Assembly: GCA_025350865.1 (NCBI GenBank) | Contig: JANXWZ010000004.1 | Location: 1-54,007 of the forward strand | Direction: 5' to 3' | DNA from: Rhodanobacteraceae bacterium | GTDB taxonomy: Bacteria; Acidobacteriota; Terriglobia; Terriglobales; Acidobacteriaceae | DNA length: 54,007 nucleotides | Shown here: positions 25,016 through 33,064 of the stretch, piece after piece | How the letters are laid out: every line of letters begins with the position of its first letter | Position numbering within the stretch: the first letter of the stretch is position 1 | Position numbers and translations under genes: made by a program | Notes under the pieces: generated by a model | What the model was told of the DNA's origin: nothing | What the model saw: the letters and a program-made list of their open reading frames with translations, nothing else | The model's database searches: none

Positions 25016-26629
25016 ATGACCCGAACGATCCGTACTTTGCTGTCCCCCCGAATCCTGACGCTCGCTGTCTGCAATCTCGGCTTGGGAGTTTTCGCAGCAG
25101 GAGTGGCCAACGCCCAGGAACCGAATCCAACCAGCGCCCAGGCACCTCGCGAAGCTGTTGTTACCCAGAGCGGCGACATTTTCTTTTACAAGGTAAAGGT
25201 CGTTCAGCGCGATATCGACGCAGTTAATTTCCTGCACCGCAGCGGATCGACCAAGCTCGCATTCCAGGGAACCGAACTGCTGCCCGGTGCCCATGGCGAA
25301 GCGGAAGTGAAGAGCGAACGCGGCAAGCTGACCGTCAACGCCGAATTCAAGGGGCTGACCCCTGCCAACGGCTTTGGCCCGGAATACCTGACCTATGTGC
25401 TGTGGGCGATAAGCCCGGATGGCCGTCCGGCCAATCTTGGCGAGATCCTTCCCGCCGGAACGAAGAACAACATTTCTGTATCGGTGCCTCTGCAGGCGTT
25501 CGGCCTGATCGTGACGGCGGAGCCTTATTACGCTGTTTCGACACCGTCCGATGTCGTCGTGCTGAAGAACCAATATACCGACGAGACTAACGGCGTTCTG
25601 GAACGCGTCAGCGTGCACGCGAACCTTTATCCTCGCGGCAGTTACAGCGCCACGACGGATGGTCCGAACACGGTTGGTCGTCCGATTACACGCAACGAAC
25701 GCTCGCCGCTGGAGTTGTATGAGGCTTATAACGCTGTCCGGATCGCGCAGAATACGGGCGCAGACAAGTATTCGGCGGACATTATGGCCAAGGCGAACGA
25801 AGATCTGAAGAACGCAGCCGATATCGACGGAAGCAAGAAGCGCGATGAAAAGATGGAAATCACCTTCGCTCGGCAGGCCGTGGAGCGTGCGGAAGATGCG
25901 CGTGTTGATACCCTGCGGAAGCAGGCGGCCGAACGTCAGCGCAACACCGAGTTAGCGCGAAACAAGGCTCAGGATGAGGCAGCAGCCTCGCAGGCGCAAG
26001 CTGCGGCGTCGCAGGCCCAGGCGGCACAATCCGCCGAGCAGGCCGAGCGCGCCAAAATGGAGGCCGAGCGTGCCCGTCTGGCTGCGGAGCAGGCCAAGGC
26101 AGCAAAGGCTCAGGCCGATGCTGAGGCGGCTGAAGCTCGTGCCCGTGCGGCTGCGGCCAACAAGGAAGTCGCCAGCGCCAACGAAGTTCGCGAAAAGCTG
26201 AAAATGCAGTTGAATTCGGTGCTCGCAACCAGCGAGAGCGCGCGCGGCTTGATCGTGAATATGTCGGACGTGTTGTTCGATACCGGCAAGTACACCTTGA
26301 AGCAGGGCACGCAGATTTCGCTCGCGAAGGTCGCGGGTATCCTGCAGTCGTACCCGGGATTGAAGGTTCAGGTCGAAGGCTTTACCGACTCTGTGGGCGG
26401 CGATGACTATAACCAGAAGCTGTCGGAGAATCGGGCCAACACTGTGATGTCTTTCCTGGTGTCGCAGGGCGTGGCCCAGGACCACATCACGGCGCAGGGC
26501 TTCGGCAAGAATAACCCGGTCGCGGACAACGCAACCGCAGCCGGAAAGCAGCAGAACCGTAGGGTCAACATGGTTGTCTCGGGCGACGCGATCGGCGTTG
26601 CAACGGCTCCTGCGGGCGGTGCGCAGTAA
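25016..26629 (+). CDS. OmpA-family protein with long coiled-coil and C-terminal peptidoglycan-binding domain
   Basis: 537 residues from ATG 25016 (AGGAGA five bases upstream). Signal peptide core LTLAVCNLGLGVFAAGVANA. An N-terminal beta-rich domain covers about 40-215. A long Ala/Glu/Arg-rich coiled coil spans about 240-410 with repeated SQAQAA and AERARLAAEQAKAA units. The C-terminal OmpA domain (about 415-525) has LFDTGKYTLK, GFTDSVGGDDYNQKLSENRA and GKNNPVADN; the Asp and Arg that bind diaminopimelate are present. It probably links the outer layer to peptidoglycan. A terminator follows. Confidence 0.9.
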   Translation: MTRTIRTLLSPRILTLAVCNLGLGVFAAGVANAQEPNPTSAQAPREAVVTQSGDIFFYKVKVVQRDIDAVNFLHRSGSTKLAFQGTELLPGAHGEAEVKSERGKLTVNAEFKGLTPANGFGPEYLTYVLWAISPDGRPANLGEILPAGTKNNISVSVPLQAFGLIVTAEPYYAVSTPSDVVVLKNQYTDETNGVLERVSVHANLYPRGSYSATTDGPNTVGRPITRNERSPLELYEAYNAVRIAQNTGADKYSADIMAKANEDLKNAADIDGSKKRDEKMEITFARQAVERAEDARVDTLRKQAAERQRNTELARNKAQDEAAASQAQAAASQAQAAQSAEQAERAKMEAERARLAAEQAKAAKAQADAEAAEARARAAAANKEVASANEVREKLKMQLNSVLATSESARGLIVNMSDVLFDTGKYTLKQGTQISLAKVAGILQSYPGLKVQVEGFTDSVGGDDYNQKLSENRANTVMSFLVSQGVAQDHITAQGFGKNNPVADNATAAGKQQNRRVNMVVSGDAIGVATAPAGGAQ

Positions 26630-26670
26630 GCGCGACCTGCTGGACTTAACCTCAATCTGCGTTGTTCGTA

Positions 26671-26710
26671 AAGGCGATCAAGAGCGATTTGCTCCTGGTC
26701 GCCTTTCTTC
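26671..26710 (+). terminator. Terminator after the OmpA-family gene
   Basis: AAGGCGA..GAGC-GATTT-GCTC..TCGCCTT forms a long interrupted stem (26671-26705) followed by TCTTC. Confidence 0.7.
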
Positions 26711-26754
26711 ATTGGAACGTAAGTTTTACCCTCAGGATTGGCGATAATAGGCCT

Positions 26755-27528
26755 ATGAATTCTCTACGCGGCAAAATTGTCTTCATCACCGGGGCAAGCT
26801 CCGGTATCGGGCGGGCTACCGCCATAGCGTTTGCGGAACAGGGTGCACGGCTGCTGCTGTGTGCGCGGCGGATCGACCGCCTGACGGAACTGGCGCGGGA
26901 ACTGGCCGCACTGCAGTCTGAGCCAGATGTGTTTACGTTTCGGCTGGACGTCCGCGACCCGGTGGCGGTGAACGAGACGCTGGCGAATCTGCCCGAGGAG
27001 TGGCGCGACGTCGAAGTGCTGGTGAACAACGCCGGACTGAGCCGCGGGCTCACCCCCCTCTACGAGAACGACCCACTTGACTGGGACGAGATGATCGACA
27101 CCAACATCAAGGGCCTGCTGCATGTGACGCGGCATCTTGTGCCCGGCATGATTGCACGCGGGAGTGGCCATGTGATCAGCATGGGCTCGACCGCAGGCAA
27201 GGAGACCTACGCGGGCGGCGCGGTCTATTGCGCGTCGAAGGCGGCGGAGAAAGCGATCATGGAAGGGCTGCGGATCGACCTGATCGGCAAGCCGGTGCGT
27301 TCGACCTCCATCGACCCGGGCATGGTGGAGACCGAGTTTGCGCAGGTGCGGTTTCGCGATGAAGACAAGGGCAGGAAGCTCTACCAGAACATCACGCCGC
27401 TGCAGCCGGAAGATGTAGCGGATGCGATCGTGTATGCGGCGACGCGGCCCAAACATGTGAATATTCACACCATCCTGATGACGACGATCGATCAGGCAAA
27501 CTCGACCGTCTTCAATCGCCACAGTTAG
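26755..27528 (+). CDS. Short-chain dehydrogenase/reductase, YdfG-like
   Basis: 257 residues. The Rossmann glycine motif TGASSGIG is at about 13-20, then NNAG, a catalytic Ser in SMGSTAG, and YCASK with the catalytic Tyr and Lys. The C-terminal segment PKHVNIHTILMTTIDQANS is typical of the YdfG group (NADP-dependent 3-hydroxy acid or serine dehydrogenases). The exact substrate cannot be told. GATAAT (26743-26748) ends 6 nt before the ATG without a ribosome site, suggesting a leaderless transcript. Confidence 0.88.
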   Translation: MNSLRGKIVFITGASSGIGRATAIAFAEQGARLLLCARRIDRLTELARELAALQSEPDVFTFRLDVRDPVAVNETLANLPEEWRDVEVLVNNAGLSRGLTPLYENDPLDWDEMIDTNIKGLLHVTRHLVPGMIARGSGHVISMGSTAGKETYAGGAVYCASKAAEKAIMEGLRIDLIGKPVRSTSIDPGMVETEFAQVRFRDEDKGRKLYQNITPLQPEDVADAIVYAATRPKHVNIHTILMTTIDQANSTVFNRHS

Positions 27529-27569
27529 CGCGAAGTTCGTGAGGGCGTGCCGCCGTCAGAAAGACAACT

Positions 27570-27598
27570 ACGGAGATTCTGGCTGCGCCAGAATGACG
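27570..27598. repeat. ATTCTGGC palindromic repeat, intergenic copy
   Basis: ACGGAG, ATTCTGGC, loop TGC, GCCAGAAT, GACG. Apart from two of the three loop bases it is identical to the copy at 14533 that is translated in the TPR protein. Confidence 0.85.
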
Positions 27599-27669
27599 GC
27601 TGTGGTTTGTCTGACTGCATAGCAACGAGAAATTCGCGCTAGCGCCTGAAGCAGTATGATGGCGAGGTT

Positions 27670-29355
27670 ATGAATCGGTTCAACCTCGCCGTCTTCGCTT
27701 TGTACTGCTCGGCGGCCTTCGCACAGGCTCCAAAGCCCGTGCGGATTGAAGTCGATACCGCGAAGACGATCGGCGAGTATAAGCCGGTGTGGAACTACTT
27801 CGGTGCGGACGAGCCGAACTACACCTACGCACCGGGTGGTAAGCAACTGATGGCCGAACTCGGCGCGATCAGCCCCGGTGTTCCCGTCTACTTTCGTCCC
27901 CACAACCTGCTGACCAGCGGCGATGGGACTCCAGCGTTGAAGTGGGGCTCCACCAATGCTTATGCCGAGGACGCGAACGGAAACCCGGTCTACGACTGGA
28001 CCATTACAGACAAGCTATTCGACAACCTGAAGGCAGCAAACGTCCGGCCGATGGTCGAGATCGGTTTTATGCCGGAGGCGCTTTCGCCTCATCCGCAGCC
28101 GTACCAGCACGCCTTTCCCAAGGCCGGCGCAGACATCTATACCGGCTGGGCCTACCCGCCAAAGGACTACGCGAAGTGGCGCGCGCTGATCGTGGCTTAT
28201 ACGGAGCATCTGCACGAGCGCTACGGCGCGGCGATCGAGACATGGCAGTGGGAGGTATGGAATGAGCCCGACATCGGCTACTTCCACGGCACGGTCGAGG
28301 AGTACGAGAAGCTGTACGACGTGACCACCGGAGCCATTCGTCAGGTGCTGCCGAAGGCAATCGTCGGAGGTCCAGGGGTCACCGGCGGCGGCGAGAACAA
28401 AGATTTCCTGCGGCTGTTTCTGGAGCACTGCGCGCGTGGCTTGAACGCCGACTCCGGCAAGCAGGGTGCGCCGCTCGATTTCATCAGTTACCACCCCAAA
28501 GGTTCGCCGAAGTTCGAGCAGCCTGCGGTTCCGAGCGAGGCAGGGCATGTCCGGATGAACCTTGGGCGGCAGCTTTCGCTGACGGACACGGGCATGAAAA
28601 CGATCGGGAGCTTTCCAGAGTTCAAACACACGCCGATCATCCTGTCGGAGACCGACCCGGAGGGTTGTGCGGCCTGCCAGGGGCCGCAAAACGGATATCG
28701 CAATGGACCCCTGTATGGCGTCAGCGTGGCAGAGATGCTGGCACGTTCGGCAGAGCTCAGCCGATTGCGCGGAGTGAACCTGCAAGGGGCCGTTACCTGG
28801 GCGTTTGAGTTCGAGAATCAGCCCTACTTTGCCGGGTTTCGAGAACTGGCGACCGACGGGCCGGAGGGCTTGATCGACAAGCCGGTGCTCAACGTTTTCC
28901 GGATGTTCGGAAAACTGTCGGGGTCACTCCTCTCGCTGACGAGCAGCGCGGCGCAGGAGATTGAAGATATCGAGAAAGACAGCGTCGCCGGGAACCCTGA
29001 CATCAGCGGGATAGCGACTCGGAATGGCAATTCCATTGGCGTAATCCTATGGAACTACCATGACGAGGATGTGGCGGCTGCGGAAGCGAAGGTCGAGCTT
29101 TCGATCCAGAATGTGCCGGGGAAGGTGGTACACATCGCAAAGTACGTGATGGACGCCCACCACTCGAATTCATACTCAGTCTGGCTGGCGATGGGCAGCC
29201 CACCACACCTGACGCCGGAGCAGTTGGCATCGCTGCAAAAGGCTGGAGGGCTGGAAGCTGGGGAGAAGCAGACGGTGCATCGGACGAGCGGGCCAGTGAC
29301 GATTCATTCCCTTCTGCCAAGGCAGTCGGTGGTGTTGTATGAACTTACGTGGTAG
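27670..29355 (+). CDS. Glycoside hydrolase family 39 (beta-xylosidase-like), exported
   Basis: 561 residues with a signal peptide (core LAVFALYCSAAFA). The (beta/alpha)8 domain carries WNEPDI with acid/base Glu199, and the nucleophile candidate Glu327 in LSETDPEG. GH39 enzymes are retaining beta-xylosidases or alpha-iduronidases; xylosidase is the usual bacterial function. A C-terminal beta-sandwich begins near residue 440 (GNSIGVILWNYHDED). TATGAT lies 9 nt upstream of the ATG. The gene stands alone between the SDR and a toxin-antitoxin pair. Confidence 0.85.
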   Translation: MNRFNLAVFALYCSAAFAQAPKPVRIEVDTAKTIGEYKPVWNYFGADEPNYTYAPGGKQLMAELGAISPGVPVYFRPHNLLTSGDGTPALKWGSTNAYAEDANGNPVYDWTITDKLFDNLKAANVRPMVEIGFMPEALSPHPQPYQHAFPKAGADIYTGWAYPPKDYAKWRALIVAYTEHLHERYGAAIETWQWEVWNEPDIGYFHGTVEEYEKLYDVTTGAIRQVLPKAIVGGPGVTGGGENKDFLRLFLEHCARGLNADSGKQGAPLDFISYHPKGSPKFEQPAVPSEAGHVRMNLGRQLSLTDTGMKTIGSFPEFKHTPIILSETDPEGCAACQGPQNGYRNGPLYGVSVAEMLARSAELSRLRGVNLQGAVTWAFEFENQPYFAGFRELATDGPEGLIDKPVLNVFRMFGKLSGSLLSLTSSAAQEIEDIEKDSVAGNPDISGIATRNGNSIGVILWNYHDEDVAAAEAKVELSIQNVPGKVVHIAKYVMDAHHSNSYSVWLAMGSPPHLTPEQLASLQKAGGLEAGEKQTVHRTSGPVTIHSLLPRQSVVLYELTW

Positions 29356-29376
29356 ATCCCATGCAATAATCGAGCC

Positions 29377-29625
29377 ATGCTGGTGACCGTCGAAATCCCG
29401 GACGATCTGTCGCAACACGCCGACCCTGCCCGCGAGGCGTTGGAAGCGTTCGCCATCGCGAGCTACCGTTCGGGTGCGCTGACGCCGAAGCAGACCCGTC
29501 TGCTGCTCGGAATCTCGACTCGTTATGAGTTCGACGGATTCCTGAAGCAGCATGAGGTATTCGAGCATGCGTATGGAGTGGCCGAGTATGAGCAGGATCT
29601 TGCCGGCCTCGACAAAGCGTCTTGA
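29377..29625 (+). CDS. UPF0175-type antitoxin
   Basis: 82 residues: MLVTVEIPDDLSQ, then EALEAFAIASYRSGALTPKQ, LLGISTRYEFDGFLKQH. This matches the UPF0175 family of small helical DNA-binding proteins paired with PIN-type toxins. It overlaps the toxin start by 4 nt (TTGA). A CAATAAT element lies just before the ATG. A second such pair is at 43061-43847. Confidence 0.8.
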   Translation: MLVTVEIPDDLSQHADPAREALEAFAIASYRSGALTPKQTRLLLGISTRYEFDGFLKQHEVFEHAYGVAEYEQDLAGLDKAS

Positions 29626-30113
29626 TCGTTGTCTCAGACGCGTCTCCCCTTCATTACCTTGTGTTGATCGATGAAGCACATTTGCTCCACGCCCTGTACG
29701 GCGTAGTGCTGGTTCCACCTGCAGTGATTGCTGAATTGAGCCATGACGGAACTCCAGACAAAGTCCGCGACTGGGTTGTAAACCCTCCATCTTGGCTTGA
29801 AATTCGTACGCCGGCATGGACAGCCCAACCACCTTTGCCGGACCTTGATGCAGGGGAACACGAAGCTATTCTTCTCGCTCTCGCAGAACCGACTGCGCTC
29901 ATTCTGATGGACGAGGCCAAGGGTCGTACCGTTGCGGAACTCTATCGCCTGAATGTACGCGGGACGATCGGTGTTTTGGAGCAAGCAGCAAGAGAAAATC
30001 GCATCGATATCGCCGATGCCCTGCGTCGTTTTTTCGATACAAACTTCAGAATCTCGCATAAGCTGCGGACCCTGATCGCCCAGAAACACCGGGTCTACGA
30101 GCAAATTATGTAG
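29622..30113 (+). CDS. DUF3368 PIN-like toxin
   Basis: 163 residues from TTG 29622, coupled to the antitoxin. The N-terminal SDASPLHYL motif, VPPAVIAEL, LDAGEHEAILLAL with the acidic pair, LMDEAKGRTVA and GTIGVLEQA are the conserved blocks of DUF3368, a PIN-domain branch expected to cut RNA. Acidic metal-binding residues (Asp in SDAS, Glu in GEHEAI, Asp in LMDE) are in place, so the toxin appears intact. Confidence 0.8.
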   Translation: MIVVSDASPLHYLVLIDEAHLLHALYGVVLVPPAVIAELSHDGTPDKVRDWVVNPPSWLEIRTPAWTAQPPLPDLDAGEHEAILLALAEPTALILMDEAKGRTVAELYRLNVRGTIGVLEQAARENRIDIADALRRFFDTNFRISHKLRTLIAQKHRVYEQIM

Positions 30114-30161
30114 TCTCGATTCGCTCGGCCTAAAATGGTGTCGCGTCGCAAAAGGACACTC

Positions 30162-31712
30162 ATGACCCCGATCAATCAGAACGACCTTATCGAATCCATC
30201 GCAGGCATGCTGCAGTACATCAGCTACTATCACCCGGTCGACTACATCACCAACCTCGCCAAAGCCTATGAGCTGGAGCAGTCACACGCGGCCAAGGATG
30301 CGATGGCGCAGATCCTCATCAACTCGCGCATGTGCGCCGAGGGCCACCGACCGATCTGCCAGGACACGGGCATCGTGACGATCTTCATCAAGCTGGGGCA
30401 GGAGGTTCATCTCGTTGAACCCAACGGGGCCCCCGCGACGTTGACCCTTCAGGAGATGTGCGACGAGGGCGTTCGCCGCGCCTATCTTGACCCCGACAAC
30501 AAGCTGCGTGGGTCGATCCTGCGTGACCCTGCGTTCAGCCGCAAGAATACGGTCGACAACACGCCCTGCGTGGTCGAGGTGTCGCTGGTGAAGGGCGCGC
30601 AGATCGACGTCACGGTCGCAGCCAAGGGTGGCGGGTCGGAGGCCAAGTCGAAATTCGTCATGTTGAATCCGTCTGACTCGGTCGCCGATTGGGTACTGAA
30701 AACCGTGCCGACGATGGGTGCGGGCTGGTGTCCGCCGGGGATGCTGGGCATTGGGATTGGCGGCACGGCGGAGAAGGCGATGCTGCTGGCCAAGCAGGCG
30801 CTGATGGAGGACATCGACATGCAGGAGCTGAAGGCACGCGGGCCGAAGACCAACATCGAGCAGCTACGCATCGACATCTACGACGGCGTGAATGCGCTCG
30901 GCATCGGCGCGCAAGGGTTGGGCGGTCTAACGACCGTGCTGGACGTCAAGATTCTCGACTACCCCACCCATGCGGCGAACTTGCCGGTCGCGATGATTCC
31001 GAACTGCGCCGCAACGCGCCATGCGCATCTTGTTCTGGATGGCTCTGGTCCAGTGTTCCTCGATCCGCCTGCGTTGGAGAACTGGCCGAAGCTGACGTAC
31101 GACGTCTCCGCGGCGCGACACGTGGATTTGAATACGGTGACGAGCGCCGACGTACAGACGTGGAAGCCCGGCGAGGTACTGCTGCTCACCGGCAAACTGA
31201 TCACCGGCCGCGACGCTGCACACAAGCGCATGACCGACATGCTGAACAAGGGCGAAAAGCTGCCCGTCGATCTGAACGGCCGCTTCATCTACTACGTTGG
31301 CCCGGTGGATGCCGTTCGCGACGAGGCTGTCGGACCTGCAGGCCCCACCACCGCCACGCGCATGGACAAGTTCACGCGGCAGATGCTCGCCGAAACGGGA
31401 TTGCTTGGGATGATCGGCAAGGCCGAACGCGGGGATGCAGCGATCGATGCCATCCGCGACTATCACGCGGTCTATCTAATGGCGGTGGGAGGCGCGGCAT
31501 ACCTCGTCTCGAAGGCGATCAAGCACTCGCAGCTGCTGGCCTTCGGCGATCTTGGGATGGAAGCGATTTACGAGTTCGACGTGGTCGACATGCCGGTGAC
31601 GGTGGCGGTGGATTCGCAGGGAACAAGCGTCCACAAGACGGGACCGGCAGAGTGGGCGAAGCGGATTGCGGCCAGCCAGGAGTTGGGCGGGGTGCCTATT
31701 TTGGGCCAGTAG
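30162..31712 (+). CDS. Fumarate hydratase class I (iron-sulfur, both domains fused)
   Basis: 516 residues from ATG 30162 (AGGA 6 nt upstream). The N-terminal alpha domain (RPICQDTGIVTIFIK, GGGSEAK, GWCPPGMLGIGIGG, PNCAATRHAHL) and the C-terminal beta domain (GKLITGRDAAHKRM, YYVGPVDA, GPTTATRMD, GMIGKA) are fused in one chain as in FumA/FumB. Cysteines in ICQDTG, GWCPPG and PNCAA fit [4Fe-4S] binding. It interconverts fumarate and malate in the TCA cycle. Confidence 0.93.
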   Translation: MTPINQNDLIESIAGMLQYISYYHPVDYITNLAKAYELEQSHAAKDAMAQILINSRMCAEGHRPICQDTGIVTIFIKLGQEVHLVEPNGAPATLTLQEMCDEGVRRAYLDPDNKLRGSILRDPAFSRKNTVDNTPCVVEVSLVKGAQIDVTVAAKGGGSEAKSKFVMLNPSDSVADWVLKTVPTMGAGWCPPGMLGIGIGGTAEKAMLLAKQALMEDIDMQELKARGPKTNIEQLRIDIYDGVNALGIGAQGLGGLTTVLDVKILDYPTHAANLPVAMIPNCAATRHAHLVLDGSGPVFLDPPALENWPKLTYDVSAARHVDLNTVTSADVQTWKPGEVLLLTGKLITGRDAAHKRMTDMLNKGEKLPVDLNGRFIYYVGPVDAVRDEAVGPAGPTTATRMDKFTRQMLAETGLLGMIGKAERGDAAIDAIRDYHAVYLMAVGGAAYLVSKAIKHSQLLAFGDLGMEAIYEFDVVDMPVTVAVDSQGTSVHKTGPAEWAKRIAASQELGGVPILGQ

Positions 31713-31754
31713 GTTTTCTGCTGCTGCAAAAACATTCATCCATTCGGAGAAGAA

Positions 31755-32051
31755 ATGATCCACTCAGAAGTAGGCACAGAACCATCCCCTTTGGTCCGTA
31801 TTCTGGCAATTCTCGGCATTGTCGTTGGGGTCATAAGCTGCTGCCTGCGTGGAGTAGTCTGGTCGAAAGGTGTACTGAACGCTGAGGTCTTCGGATATAT
31901 GGTTGGCGGAATGTTTATTGCCGCTCTGCTTGCATGTCTCGTCGGCTGGAAAAGCAAGACAAATAAATTGGGAAAGTTTGCCATCACCTTCCTTGGCGTT
32001 TCTCTGCTCCAACTGCTACTTGAACTCTCAACACGGGCGACAAATGTGTAG
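31755..32051 (+). CDS. Small membrane protein, unknown function
   Basis: 98 residues with three predicted membrane helices (ILAILGIVVGVISCCL, VFGYMVGGMFIAALLACLVGW, FAITFLGVSLLQLLLEL). GGAG lies 6 nt before the ATG. No family recognised. It follows the fumarase gene after 42 bp and could share its transcript. Confidence 0.7.
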   Translation: MIHSEVGTEPSPLVRILAILGIVVGVISCCLRGVVWSKGVLNAEVFGYMVGGMFIAALLACLVGWKSKTNKLGKFAITFLGVSLLQLLLELSTRATNV

Positions 32052-32119
32052 GGAGTCCGTATAGGAAGCTGGCTCGTATGAGCCACTGTTGGGGATATAC
32101 TGATACCAGAGGGTTCACC

Positions 32120-32542
32120 ATGATCGCGACTGAAGCTGTTGCCGGCATTTTGGGAATCGAGCAGGAAGTTCACTCGGTGGCCGACTTGGATCGTGCTGTC
32201 CTGCATGGTCTTGATAAGAAGTCCGTGGTCAGACTTGTCTCCCGGATTGCTCTCAATGATCGAGATGCGCGTTCGTTGCGCGATCAGGTGGTTCCCTCTG
32301 CTACATGGAAGCGAGCTACCGGGCGGCTGTCGCGGCAGGCCAGCGAGCGTGCGGAGCGCTTGGCCCGAGTGATGGCTCACGCAGAATACGTTCTGGATGA
32401 CAAGGATGATGCGCGCGAATGGATGAACAAACCACATCCTGAGTTGGGAGAGCGCAGCCCTCGGGAGGTTGCGGCCTCCGAGTTGGGCGCACGATCAGTG
32501 GAAGCGGTTCTGGACAGTCTGTTCTACGGCCTGCCGGTTTAG
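32120..32542 (+). CDS. Xre/MbcA/ParS-type antitoxin
   Basis: 140 residues from ATG 32120 (AGAGGG 6 nt upstream). The helical N-terminus (LGIEQEVHSVADLDRAVLHGL, SATWKRATGRLS) and the C-terminal toxin-binding domain (ARVMAHAEYVLDD, DDAREWMNKPHPELGERSP, VEAVLDSLFYGLPV) are typical of antitoxins of RES toxins. The toxin starts right after its stop codon. Confidence 0.88.
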   Translation: MIATEAVAGILGIEQEVHSVADLDRAVLHGLDKKSVVRLVSRIALNDRDARSLRDQVVPSATWKRATGRLSRQASERAERLARVMAHAEYVLDDKDDAREWMNKPHPELGERSPREVAASELGARSVEAVLDSLFYGLPV

Positions 32543-33031
32543 GTGATCGCCTTCCGTATCTCGGATAGTCGTCGTCCCATTTTTGACGGGACAGGCGCTC
32601 GTCTTCGCGGTGGTCGCTGGAACTCTCCGGGAGTTGCGGTAATCTATGCCGCTCAGACGTATGCCGGAGCTCTCCTTGAGGTTCTGGTTCACCAGAATTT
32701 GGGGAGAGTGCCCAGAACTCACGCCTTCATCCGCATTGATGTTCCGAATGACGTCGACTTCGAGCAGGTGGATTTTGAGGTGTGGCGAGACGAGGCCGGA
32801 CGCAATCCGAACTGGAGCCGCAAGTATGGAGACGCTTGGCTACAGGAATCGCGGACTGTCGTGTTACTTGTGCCAAGCGCGGTGTTGCAGGGGCGCGAGC
32901 ACAACATCCTGATCAATCCTGCTCACCCTCATTTCGATTTACTGGCTGCTATAGAGGCTCAACCGGTAGAGTGGGATGCGCGGCTCTTCCTCAACAGAAG
33001 CGACGGGTCTGTACGGAGTGACCTGGTCTGA
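32543..33031 (+). CDS. RES-domain toxin (NAD-degrading family)
   Basis: 162 residues from GTG 32543, directly behind the antitoxin stop. Conserved RES elements are present: FRISDSRRP, Arg and Gly in GARLRGGRWNSPGVAVIYAA, LLEVLVH with Glu, and SRTVVLLVPSAV followed by NILINPAHPHF. RES toxins of the MbcT/Res group deplete NAD+. All conserved blocks look intact. Confidence 0.9.
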   Translation: MIAFRISDSRRPIFDGTGARLRGGRWNSPGVAVIYAAQTYAGALLEVLVHQNLGRVPRTHAFIRIDVPNDVDFEQVDFEVWRDEAGRNPNWSRKYGDAWLQESRTVVLLVPSAVLQGREHNILINPAHPHFDLLAAIEAQPVEWDARLFLNRSDGSVRSDLV

Positions 33032-33064
33032 CGATGTCGGCATTTTAAATCAGAGTGAGGTCTC

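Noticed and set aside
23758..26629. Gas-vesicle operon
   Set aside because: Only one GvpL/F gene is present; the neighbouring OmpA-family and cytochrome genes are not gas-vesicle genes.
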